IMG/VR virus record: IMGVR_UViG_3300028859_000024
Span: 1-58,369 of that record
Direction: 5' to 3' (one strand)
Length of the DNA: 58,369 nt
DNA from: a virus
In this document: positions 50,192-58,369 of the stretch, in pieces
How positions within the stretch are numbered: the first letter of the stretch is position 1
How the letters are laid out: every line of letters starts with the position of its first letter
Program-made: the position numbers and the translations under genes
Notes under the pieces: generated by a model
What the model was told of the DNA's origin: nothing
Database searches by the model: none
What the model saw: only the letters and a program-made list of their open reading frames with translations

Positions 50192-50785
50192 TTAATTGGG
50201 ATAATAATAAAAAGAGATAAATTTATTTATTTTATTTTCATATAATTCAGCGTTTACTAATAAACATTTTCCATGAATTAGTATTTCATTGGGAGTATTA
50301 CAAGCAGTTTTTAAATTTGTTGAAACAAAATCAAAAATATCAACGACTTCTTTTGGAGACATATTTTCCATATCTTTAATTGCTTTACCTGAAAACATAG
50401 ATACACTAGCATAGTCGTCATATAAATCTTTAATTTTTAAAGACCAAGTATATGAAAAACCATTGAAAGGAAAAACCATATATACTCTACCATAAAATTT
50501 GGGATTATAAGAATTTCCAAAACAAAAAATGCTGTTTGATCTTAATGCTGTAAATCCTGCTGCCTCAAGTTTCACATCTACTATATATTGAATGTTCACA
50601 GGAGTATCTACTGGTGTTCTATATTTAACAGGATTGTTAATTAAATATGGTTTATTGTTTTTTATGCCTCGATATAGCATATTTCCAGTTTCTTTATAAA
50701 ATTTAAGTATATCTGAGCAATTGATTTCTATAAATTCTTTTATCGAGTTGAAATTTAAAGGATCAATTACTTCAAATATTTTCAT
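50192..50785 (-). CDS. ADP-ribosyltransferase-like protein 5
   Basis: This 197-aa copy starts MKIFEVIDPL, and has 'MLYRGIKNN' (Arg39), 'ALRSNSIFCFG', 'GRVYMVFPFNGFSYTW' and 'NEILIHGKCLLVN'. It is closest to the copy at 33849, with the Arg, the Ser-x-Ser and the Glu all in place, so it is among the most likely to be active. It lies 15 kb from the other copies, next to tail fibre genes, and its stop lies 41 bp from the helicase start. Confidence 0.62.
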   Translation of the reverse strand: MKIFEVIDPLNFNSIKEFIEINCSDILKFYKETGNMLYRGIKNNKPYLINNPVKYRTPVDTPVNIQYIVDVKLEAAGFTALRSNSIFCFGNSYNPKFYGRVYMVFPFNGFSYTWSLKIKDLYDDYASVSMFSGKAIKDMENMSPKEVVDIFDFVSTNLKTACNTPNEILIHGKCLLVNAELYENKINKFISFYYYPN

Positions 50786-50786
50786 T

Positions 50787-52385
50787 TTAGAATCCTACTG
50801 CAAACCAATTGAAAGTCCATCCTGATATATCAGCGTCAAAATGAAGTTTAAAATTGGCCGCAGAAGAAGAATAAGAAGAAAACATCACAAATCCATCTTG
50901 ACTTGCTGATAAAATAGATCCAATTACTGATAGTACTGTATTAGGAAAAGCAATTAAATAATTAAAACTTCCGTTTGGCGTGCTGAATCCGCCACTTCCA
51001 GTAACAGTCCCCCATTGCAAAATTAATCCACCAGGTAATATTTGGTAACCTGCCACTGATCCAGTGGTATTAGTTCCAGTAAATGAAGTTGATGATGGAG
51101 ATAAAGACTTTGCTCCAGCTATATTACTCCAAGAAGTAGTTCCGTTTCCATTTGAAGTAACTGCTTGCCCAATTATACCAGCAGATGGCGGAAGAATGAA
51201 AGCATTTGCAGATGAATAATTAAATGTAACAGGATGTTGAAAAGATGCTGGTCCCACAATTGTAGCATTTCCAGTAACATCTAATGTTGATGTTGTGGTG
51301 GTTCCAGTAACATCTAATGTTGATGTTGTGGTAGTTCCAGTAACATCTAAAGTAGAAATATTTGCAGTTAGATTAACAGTCAATGTATTTGTTGTTGAAC
51401 TACCAGAAACAGATAATGGACCATTAATTATTTCGCTATTGGCATTAATATTATTTACATTTAATATAGTTGGAATATTTATACTGGATCGATCAGTTGA
51501 AGCATATAAATTTAATAAAGCATCAGTTATACCATGGTTATTGAATAATATATGGCCGTCTGCCCCAGGCACATTCCCTGATAAACTTCCAATTGCTACT
51601 AAATTATTAACATAAACAGTTCCAATTAATGAAGAAATTTCTGAAGGAGTGTTTCCATTTGTAGCAGCAATCAGAATATTGCCACCATTATTATTTTCAT
51701 TTAAAGCAAGAACCAAATTATCTTTAGAATCTAAAGTTATATCAATTTGATCAGAATCTCCAATAGTTAGTTCATTTATGTTAAAAATACCACCAGAAGC
51801 CAATCCTAAAGTTGGTGAAATTACAAAATTTAAACCAGGTCTAATATTCCCAAAACCATCAATTCCTGGTTGTAATATTTCTTCAGTTGATATAATACCT
51901 AATAATTGATTATTTGCATATAATTCAATATAATAAATTTGATTACCATTTACATTAATGGATTGAACTACCAAACCTTCAGTCCCACCACCAGATGCTC
52001 CTGGTGGGCCGACAAGAATCCATTGATTTCCAGACCAAATATAAAGTTGATTAGTTATAGTGTTAAACCATTCATCTCCTCCTATTGGACTTAGTGGAGC
52101 GGTTTCTGCGCTGGTAATCACACTAATGGAATTAAATTCGTTACCATTCCAAAAATTAATAGTATTTGAAACACTATCATACCATAATTGACCAATTAAT
52201 GGATTTGTTGGAGGAGTAGTGCTTGCAAAATTTTCTACAATATGAACCAAGTCAGTATTTAATATAGTACCGATGGCAGGATATTTGTGGCCCATTAGAG
52301 TTAATCCGCCATAAGAAGATACCAATTGACCATCTGGGATTGATGTTAATACTGTTCCATTAGTTTTTAAAATTTCATATGCCAT
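50787..52385 (-). CDS. Tail fibre protein
   Basis: This 532-aa protein has a short collagen-like 'GPPGASGGG' near 128, a Thr/Ser-rich central repeat (11-residue TSTLDVTGTTT units, 33-bp DNA repeats around 51268-51333) and a C-terminal domain beginning 'GYQILPGGLILQWGTV', which fits the gp53-like tail fibre receptor-binding tip ('FNWFAVGF' ends it). It probably binds the host surface. The repeats could make the stalk length adjustable. It is adjacent to other virion genes. Confidence 0.75.
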   Translation of the reverse strand: MAYEILKTNGTVLTSIPDGQLVSSYGGLTLMGHKYPAIGTILNTDLVHIVENFASTTPPTNPLIGQLWYDSVSNTINFWNGNEFNSISVITSAETAPLSPIGGDEWFNTITNQLYIWSGNQWILVGPPGASGGGTEGLVVQSINVNGNQIYYIELYANNQLLGIISTEEILQPGIDGFGNIRPGLNFVISPTLGLASGGIFNINELTIGDSDQIDITLDSKDNLVLALNENNNGGNILIAATNGNTPSEISSLIGTVYVNNLVAIGSLSGNVPGADGHILFNNHGITDALLNLYASTDRSSINIPTILNVNNINANSEIINGPLSVSGSSTTNTLTVNLTANISTLDVTGTTTTSTLDVTGTTTTSTLDVTGNATIVGPASFQHPVTFNYSSANAFILPPSAGIIGQAVTSNGNGTTSWSNIAGAKSLSPSSTSFTGTNTTGSVAGYQILPGGLILQWGTVTGSGGFSTPNGSFNYLIAFPNTVLSVIGSILSASQDGFVMFSSYSSSAANFKLHFDADISGWTFNWFAVGF

Positions 52386-52395
52386 ATTTAAATCC

Positions 52396-53001
52396 TTACG
52401 CGATTAATGAAGATAATGTTGAAATTCTTAGTGTGTAAGTAATATTGTATAATCTATTGGCGCTTTTTAACACAGGAGAATAAATGCAATGAGTCAACAG
52501 TTGCCCGTTAAAGCTAACAAGTCCTATTTCATCAAAAGAAAATTGACTACTATTTAAACTACTTGCATTATCAAACGCAGTTTGCCCAGATGGTTCATTA
52601 TAATCTAATTGACAAGAAACTACAATATCAGTATATGCTTTTCCAGGAATGTGATTATAAACAATGTTATTATTGATAGGATCCAAATTAGATGAAAAAT
52701 AATTATTGATAACTTTGCTATAAGTTTCATTATATAACGTTGCTGAACTTCCGATAGTATTTGGTGAATTATATATTATAATTCCTGTATTACTAACTGT
52801 TGTTCCTCCGTTTCCAAAAGCCATAGTATAAATAAATCCAGGACCAGAAGTTGCATTTAATGGTCCTGATAATAAACTTTGAGCAATAGCAACAGATAAA
52901 TTTTCAAAATTTATAGCGTTGGTTTTTTCAACTAAAATTTCATTAGTTATTGCATCTGTAATTTTAACATGACCAAAACTCATTGGTATTTGTTTATTCA
53001 T
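52396..53001 (-). CDS. Virion-like protein of unknown role
   Basis: This 201-aa protein is Asn/Ser/Gly-rich and beta-like, with 'YTMAFGNGGTTVSNTG' and a C-terminal 'RLYNITYTLRISTLSS'. It contains no enzymatic motif. Between the small gene at 52994 and the tail fibre gene, with near-contiguous ends, it is likely a tail or fibre-attachment protein. The ATG overlaps the stop of the small upstream gene. Confidence 0.65.
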   Translation of the reverse strand: MNKQIPMSFGHVKITDAITNEILVEKTNAINFENLSVAIAQSLLSGPLNATSGPGFIYTMAFGNGGTTVSNTGIIIYNSPNTIGSSATLYNETYSKVINNYFSSNLDPINNNIVYNHIPGKAYTDIVVSCQLDYNEPSGQTAFDNASSLNSSQFSFDEIGLVSFNGQLLTHCIYSPVLKSANRLYNITYTLRISTLSSLIA

Positions 53002-53128
53002 TTTTCACTCTCTTGTTAAGGCAAACTTTTTCAGTTATAATTGATGAGTTACTATTTTTTTCAGTTACTTTAATTTTTAAATGTTCAGTAACAGATATTG
53101 CTGGAAATTCATCAGGTTTCATATTCAT
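52994..53128 (-). CDS. Small late protein
   Basis: This 44-aa frame (MNMKPDEFPA...) starts 5 bp after a perfect late box. It is polar, with 'EHLKIKVTEKNSNSS'. The TAA overlaps the next ATG by 8 bp. No domain seen; an N-terminal appendage or virion small protein is possible. Confidence 0.55.
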   Translation of the reverse strand: MNMKPDEFPAISVTEHLKIKVTEKNSNSSIITEKVCLNKRVKNE

Positions 53129-53133
53129 ATATG

Positions 53134-53141
53134 TATTTATA
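53134..53141 (-). promoter_or_regulatory. Perfect late promoter 5 bp before a start codon
   Basis: TATAAATA (53141-53134), CATAT, ATG at 53128. It lies over the stop region of the 53137 gene. Confidence 0.7.
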
Positions 53142-54588
53142 CTGGAGGAATAGTCCCTTGATTAATTAAAAAATTTGAAATATTAGAATTGGTAGCAGCC
53201 AAATTTGAATTTGAATTATTATACCAAATAAATTCTCCTGGATTGCCAGGAAGTTCCCGATCATATGATGCACTTATAACTTGAATATTAGCATTGGCTA
53301 TGTATATATTTGGAACTCCTGTTCCATTAACTCCTCTTCTTAATCCTGATAAAGTATTTCCAATTCTATCAATATATAGATAAGTTATACATTCTCCATT
53401 AATAAACAATTTTCCGCGGGTGTTTGTTAAAGGGTTTGGAGTTATAAATCCAGCCACATTACTCGCTGAAATTAGAGAATCAGTTGAATATAAATTTTTA
53501 GATAACGTGGTTATGGCATTGGCACCAATACTATAATACGAAGTTGGTCCAGTTGCAATAATTTGTATATTGCTATTTAATGGAGCAGTAACATATAAAT
53601 ATAATTTATTGGCTTGTATATTCCATAGAGAAGAATCAATAATATTTCCATTTATTGATACAGTTCCAGAATCAGAAGATATCGACGACCATGGAACTGG
53701 AAAGATTCCTAGAGAATTTTCAGTGTTAAAATTATATTCTCCAATTGGTCCAATCTCTATTGTATCTTTAAATATTCTAAAACCAAGCAATACTGAATTT
53801 GCATTAAATGATGGATTTGGTGTATTTGTTGTTATTGCTTGAATATTAGCTATATTGGAACTTAAATTTGCGCAATTTGAATTTTGATACACAGATATGT
53901 TTAAAGCATCAAACATTTGCCCTGGCACCAATTCTTCTGGATAATGACTTGATATACTATCTATAAAATTTCCTCCAGCAATATTGATATCTTCTGCTCT
54001 AGTTCCTAAGACAATATCAGTAAATTCACTGGTGATTTTGTTTTGTACTTGTGATTCTCTTACATGACGCGCAATTCCATTGGTTACTCTAAAATCTCCA
54101 AAACTTCCAATGAAAGTATTTGCCCCATTTTTATCAGCACCTATTGTAATCAATGCTGAGCTGTTTATTCTTGGTAATTGCATACTATTCGAGTTATTTA
54201 TAATATATTGTGCAGGAATTGGAATAGCAGCATTAACGGGTTGACTTTGAGAAACTCCATCCAAAAACAGATAAAATTTATTGTTCTTTCTTTCTGCACT
54301 TATAAAGTGAGTAACATTTGGAGAAAATTCATTACCATTTATGGAAAATAATAAAGAATTGTTATTAGTTTGTAAAGCATAAGAATTGATATTGCCATTT
54401 TCTATAGCTGTTATAAAACGAGTTTGATTATAATTATTGGCTGCAAAAGATTCATTATTTGAAATTTCAAATAATGTCTGAGGATAGTTATTGCTTATAG
54501 TACTTGCAAAAAATTCCACAGTGAAATCATTATTTCCAAAATTATAATTTTGGTCCCCAGCAGCCCGAATATATCCTGGTGTGCTCAT
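53137..54588 (-). CDS. LamG-like virion protein
   Basis: This 483-aa protein contains a concanavalin/LamG-type domain at its start: 'FTVEFFASTISNN', 'FISAERKNNKFYLFLDG', and 'GSFGDFRVTNG' (about 22-175). Such domains bind sugars. The rest is Asn/Ser/Ile-rich and beta-like, with 'LSGLRRGVNGTG'. In a tail-gene block this fits a tail or fibre component that recognises host glycans. Starts after AGGAATAAAC at 54588. Confidence 0.7.
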   Translation of the reverse strand: MSTPGYIRAAGDQNYNFGNNDFTVEFFASTISNNYPQTLFEISNNESFAANNYNQTRFITAIENGNINSYALQTNNNSLLFSINGNEFSPNVTHFISAERKNNKFYLFLDGVSQSQPVNAAIPIPAQYIINNSNSMQLPRINSSALITIGADKNGANTFIGSFGDFRVTNGIARHVRESQVQNKITSEFTDIVLGTRAEDINIAGGNFIDSISSHYPEELVPGQMFDALNISVYQNSNCANLSSNIANIQAITTNTPNPSFNANSVLLGFRIFKDTIEIGPIGEYNFNTENSLGIFPVPWSSISSDSGTVSINGNIIDSSLWNIQANKLYLYVTAPLNSNIQIIATGPTSYYSIGANAITTLSKNLYSTDSLISASNVAGFITPNPLTNTRGKLFINGECITYLYIDRIGNTLSGLRRGVNGTGVPNIYIANANIQVISASYDRELPGNPGEFIWYNNSNSNLAATNSNISNFLINQGTIPPV

Positions 54589-54596
54589 GTTTATTC

Positions 54597-57500
54597 CTAT
54601 TGATTTAGTTTTACGGAAAAATTTTGATTGTTTATTAGAGAAGAATCTACAATAACATTTCCAGCATTATAGTTTACAAGCTCTAGAGTTTTAGTATTCC
54701 ATGATAAATCATTAATTAATGTTTGCGAATTAATTGAATTAAATGTTATTGACGCTGGACCTTCATTATTAAAAGATTCAAATCCAAACAACAAAGGAGT
54801 ATCTATTATATTAAGATATGGATCATTCTCTCTTGGAAATGGACTGGATGGAACATTAATATTTATAGCATTATAATCATAACGATTAATATTTTTGGTT
54901 AATCTGATTTCGTCCATATATCCACAACATACATTCCCTCCAATAACATCAGCACCTAAAGTTAAATTTGAATCGGAAAAATTGTAATATTGCATTATAC
55001 TATTTATTAATTGCCCATTCAAATACATGTATAGATTGCTAGAAAGATTTCCATTAATATTAGTAGTATATCCTTGTGCAGTAATAAATTGCCATTCATT
55101 TTGTGGTAATGGTGGTAAATTATATGATAACAATGGCATGGAAGTATTTGATCCCAAACAAAGATTGCCATTATTTTTATATATTACTAAGCCAGATGGG
55201 GAATAGTAATAATCTCTCGTATCTACCATAACCATGATATTGCCAGCATTTAAATTGCTGAAGTTAACGAAAAATTCCAATGTAAAATTACTAGAATTGA
55301 TACTCAGAGCAGAAATATCATCACTCATTAAATTTGCAGATATATATTGTTTAGTTTTGGTATTGAATGCTCCAGATGAGTTACCAAATCTATAAACTTC
55401 GCTGGATAATGCAGAACTGGTAATCAATCCTGGCCTCCAAGAAATATTTAATGAAGTGTTTGCTGCAAAAGAATCATCTAAATCAAACAATGAACCTGTT
55501 GGAACAGAATATGAATCAACAAAATTTTCATTTTTTACTATTACACCAGAATAATCAATACCGTCCATTAGTAATCTTGCTTGATTGGCAAACATGTTGG
55601 AAGACGGCGAATATTCTGCTGTTATTCGGTTCATTGCTGTAGAAGTTGCAATTGCCATTGAATTTGCTACTCCCCAAATATTTGCATCTATAATATTTGC
55701 GCTGTTGGCATTGGCAACTAACGATTGCATAAATATTCCAGAATTTGAATTAAATAATACTTCTTTGGCTGGATAAGATGTGTTTGCAGTTAAATATTCA
55801 ATTTCTTTATTAACTCTATCAAATCTTATTGTGGTATTGAGATGCCTAATCAACTGACTATTGTTAATATAATTATCATTCCAAGGAGCATAAATTGGTT
55901 TCTGTAAAGTTAAAGAATCAGAACTAACAGAACCATCTGGTGTTCTAATGAAATTGGCACTATTTGCTATATTAATTTGAGGCAGAGCAACTTTTCCATT
56001 TTGATAAACTGGTGTACTAATACCATTAACATATGAATATTTTAATCCATAAGGAATTCCGTAATAAGTTGGCCCAATTACATATGGATATACTGGTTTT
56101 AGAAAAATTGAATCGACAGAAATAAAGTATGCATATGTTCCTAATGGATATTCTGGTGTTGTGCAATATCTTCCATTATTTTGATCAAGACTACCAAAAC
56201 CAGGAACATATTCATAATCTTCAATATATTCTCCAGTTGGCATATTATAATTTGCCAATTGCAAACCATTAACAATTGAAAATCCAGTTTTATCTAATCT
56301 AGGAGTAGTTAATAACTTATAACTGCTAGTGTTAATAAAAATTCCGCCGTCTCCATTATTTTCTACATATCCATAAGGACCATATATAGGAACTCCGTCC
56401 CAAGCATATCCTAGTAATGGACTATGTGTTAAAACATTTTTATTATATAATAAATAAGGATCTGATAGATATTGGCAAATTCCCAATTCATTTGGTAGCC
56501 CTATACCAGTATCTATATTATTTTGTTGATCTAGCCATACAGTATTAATTGTAAATGTTTGTGAATTTATTAAGTTTCCAGTTTGGTATAATGTTTCCAT
56601 AATTCCACTATTTGCGCTGTAGAATGGCACACCGTCTATTGCAGAAGCAATAGGCCCAATGTTATTGGGAACAGTATTAAAATTAATAGAATCAGAATAC
56701 ACATGCTGTTTAAATCCAAAAATCCAATCTTGTGATATACTATCATTACTTTGAGAAATAATAGGAATGCCAGTTGATGTAATATAAAAAGAATCAAAAT
56801 CAGCAGCCATTCCAACATTTTGGCCAAATTGACTTAATTGCAATAATCCGTTTGGTTTTACATTATCGCTGTAATTTAATACAATATTGGCATAATTTTC
56901 ATCATACTGTGCTGGCAAATCAAAATCTACAGTTCCAATGTTTCCATAATCATTGGCAGTGTAAGTATCATAAAATGCTCTGATACGAGTATGAAAAGGA
57001 GTAGATTCATTTACAAAGTCTTCAATAATAGATTGATTATCAGGTTCATATGATCCTTGAATATTTAAATTTCTATTAATGTAATTGACAGTAATAAAAC
57101 TAGTTTTAAATAACCAATCAAGATTTTTATTTTCATGAATGACATATTGTAACACTGCATAAAATGCATCGTCGGCTGCTGTTGTTAAATCTTTGCTTCC
57201 AGTTAAAATATAATCATTTAGTATTTGAGTAATCATACGAAGTTCAATGTATGGATCATCATCAAAAGGAGTAGTATCAAATGCGTCAATGTCAAATCCA
57301 AAATCATAAATATTCGACAAAAATTGAATGGTTCCGTTTTGAATAAATATAGGATTTAACTCCAAAATATCAGGATTTAACTCATTGGAAAGAACTTTAT
57401 AAATTATTTTATTGTTATTTCCATTGGTATTAATCTGAATAATATCATTTATATTGTATACTATGCTTGGTAGTTCTCCAATATTATTCAAAACAAACAT

Positions 57501-58369
57501 TGGAGTAGACTTTACATAGTTTGAAGAAAACCAATCAGCATATTTCCAGTTATTGGTTAAATTATATAATTGTACTTTAAAAAATTCCCAATTTCCATTA
57601 ATAGCTTCTACTATTGACCATCCAGCAGGAGATAGAAGATCATCAGTAGTCAATAAAATTTTATAATGTTCTGGATAATCATTAATATTTAATTCATTCA
57701 AAACATCTCTGTCTGGAATTTGTTGCAAAAATCCAGTAGTTGGAATAGGATCAGATGCACTTAATAAAGAAATAACTGATGATGATGCGACTGCCAAATT
57801 TGATAAGTTCTGATTTATTACAGTAAAATATATATTTGCTGCTTGTATTCTATCAACAAAAATAGATTGTTGAGGATTTATTAATATTCCTGTTTGCTGA
57901 TTTATTGGTAAAGTAATATCTGGTACTAATTGATTTAAATCAGTCATGCCACTCAAACTATCAATGAATTTAGAATAGATTGGAGTTTTATACCAAGATT
58001 TTTTCCCATCATTGCTGATAAGGGCGAATTCATTATGTAATTGATTATTTCCATTTGCCACAACATAATCTATGTGGAGAATTGCTGTATTATTGGAAAT
58101 AAATTGATTGATATTCCAAATAGATATAACATTATTATCAATAGCAGTAATCATGGGAATTCCAGAATTTTGAATATCAGATAATGATGATATAAGCTGA
58201 TTGGTAGAAACTGTATGCAAAGAACCAGGTATGGATTTATTATAAACCCAGAAGCCATATATTTTTGTTGAATTATCAAATGTATATGGGCAATTAATAT
58301 CTATGATGAATCCATTTGTGTCATTGGATATATATGAATTGGGAGGAACAGAGCTTGTAACCCATTCAT
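54597..58369 (-). CDS. Giant tail/baseplate protein, 5' end outside the window
   Basis: The reading frame is open to the right edge, upstream of a TTG that could serve as start at 58220, so the true start is outside the window. At least 1257 residues are visible. 'PLLGYAWDGVPIYGPYGY' near the middle resembles a YHYH domain. The C-terminal half contains LamG-type features ('FTLEFFVNFSNLNAGN', 'YMYLNGQLINS', 'GYMDEIRLT'). It probably builds a tail spike, fibre or baseplate arm, in line with the adjacent LamG-like and tail fibre genes. Confidence 0.75.
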   Translation of the reverse strand, partial: EWVTSSVPPNSYISNDTNGFIIDINCPYTFDNSTKIYGFWVYNKSIPGSLHTVSTNQLISSLSDIQNSGIPMITAIDNNVISIWNINQFISNNTAILHIDYVVANGNNQLHNEFALISNDGKKSWYKTPIYSKFIDSLSGMTDLNQLVPDITLPINQQTGILINPQQSIFVDRIQAANIYFTVINQNLSNLAVASSSVISLLSASDPIPTTGFLQQIPDRDVLNELNINDYPEHYKILLTTDDLLSPAGWSIVEAINGNWEFFKVQLYNLTNNWKYADWFSSNYVKSTPMFVLNNIGELPSIVYNINDIIQINTNGNNNKIIYKVLSNELNPDILELNPIFIQNGTIQFLSNIYDFGFDIDAFDTTPFDDDPYIELRMITQILNDYILTGSKDLTTAADDAFYAVLQYVIHENKNLDWLFKTSFITVNYINRNLNIQGSYEPDNQSIIEDFVNESTPFHTRIRAFYDTYTANDYGNIGTVDFDLPAQYDENYANIVLNYSDNVKPNGLLQLSQFGQNVGMAADFDSFYITSTGIPIISQSNDSISQDWIFGFKQHVYSDSINFNTVPNNIGPIASAIDGVPFYSANSGIMETLYQTGNLINSQTFTINTVWLDQQNNIDTGIGLPNELGICQYLSDPYLLYNKNVLTHSPLLGYAWDGVPIYGPYGYVENNGDGGIFINTSSYKLLTTPRLDKTGFSIVNGLQLANYNMPTGEYIEDYEYVPGFGSLDQNNGRYCTTPEYPLGTYAYFISVDSIFLKPVYPYVIGPTYYGIPYGLKYSYVNGISTPVYQNGKVALPQINIANSANFIRTPDGSVSSDSLTLQKPIYAPWNDNYINNSQLIRHLNTTIRFDRVNKEIEYLTANTSYPAKEVLFNSNSGIFMQSLVANANSANIIDANIWGVANSMAIATSTAMNRITAEYSPSSNMFANQARLLMDGIDYSGVIVKNENFVDSYSVPTGSLFDLDDSFAANTSLNISWRPGLITSSALSSEVYRFGNSSGAFNTKTKQYISANLMSDDISALSINSSNFTLEFFVNFSNLNAGNIMVMVDTRDYYYSPSGLVIYKNNGNLCLGSNTSMPLLSYNLPPLPQNEWQFITAQGYTTNINGNLSSNLYMYLNGQLINSIMQYYNFSDSNLTLGADVIGGNVCCGYMDEIRLTKNINRYDYNAININVPSSPFPRENDPYLNIIDTPLLFGFESFNNEGPASITFNSINSQTLINDLSWNTKTLELVNYNAGNVIVDSSLINNQNFSVKLNQ

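Noticed and set aside
58218-58220. TTG at 58220 as the start of the giant tail gene
   Set aside because: The frame remains open through the right edge of the window with sensible protein sequence upstream, so the gene extends beyond.
1-58369. tRNA genes and alternative genetic code
   Set aside because: No cloverleaf with a GGTTCRA-type T-loop was spotted by eye, and TAG, TGA and TAA all end genes; the few broken frames are local.

Overview
The window is a piece of a large, AT-rich genome of a tailed DNA phage, distantly related to T4. It carries a T4-type family B DNA polymerase, a sliding clamp, a small DsbA-like protein, baseplate proteins of the T4 gp26/gp51 type, T4-style late promoters (TATAAATA) and many free-standing homing endonucleases. 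Genes are tightly packed, often overlap by a few bases, and use the standard code. No tRNA, rRNA or CRISPR array was seen. The host cannot be named, but the early promoters are strikingly sigma70-like (TTGACA, 17 bp, TATAAT-like).

Layout. 1-4.3 kb: tail and baseplate genes (tape-measure-like protein, two T4_baseplate-family proteins). 4.4-9.9 kb: a MoxR-type AAA+ ATPase and its VWA/metallopeptidase partner, an HNH endonuclease and two DUF4116-repeat genes. 10-24.1 kb: a long leftward early/middle block with methyltransferases, a glycosyltransferase, a 2H phosphodiesterase resembling Acb1, a 5' nuclease, QueE, GTP cyclohydrolase I, a DpdA-like transglycosylase, sliding clamp, DNA polymerase and DsbA-like protein. 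The FolE/QueE/DpdA set points to 7-deazaguanine modification of DNA or RNA; QueD and QueC are not in the window. 24.2-39.9 kb: an accessory island of kinase-like proteins, ADP-ribosyltransferase-like proteins, a Dps-like protein, GNAT and ParB-like domains, a HAD phosphatase and two giant mosaic proteins (1153 and 1005 aa). 39.9-47.8 kb: a glycosyltransferase, GIY-YIG endonucleases, small genes, a ClpA-like unfoldase and a DnaJ-like cochaperone. 47.8-48.8 kb: a non-coding stretch of hairpins and a 36-bp tandem repeat. 48.8-58.4 kb: a helicase-like ATPase, another ADP-ribosyltransferase-like protein, and virion genes (tail fibre, LamG-type and a giant tail protein that runs off the right edge).

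The most interesting signals are four. (1) Nearly every gene of the 24-40 kb island starts with the same pentapeptide pattern M-[KRLN]-[IL]-x-E, although the domains behind it are unrelated. The [IL]-x-E core matches the T4 prohead protease cleavage rule, so these may be effectors packaged in the capsid and injected with the DNA. (2) Many genes look leaderless: late boxes TATAAATA sit exactly 5 bp before ATG, and sigma70 -10 boxes sit exactly 6 bp before ATG. (3) Three homing endonuclease loci share a late promoter plus a structured leader whose hairpins co-vary and whose second hairpin holds the ribosome binding site. (4) One of these loci encodes only a 42-aa in-frame fusion of the two ends of a homing endonuclease.
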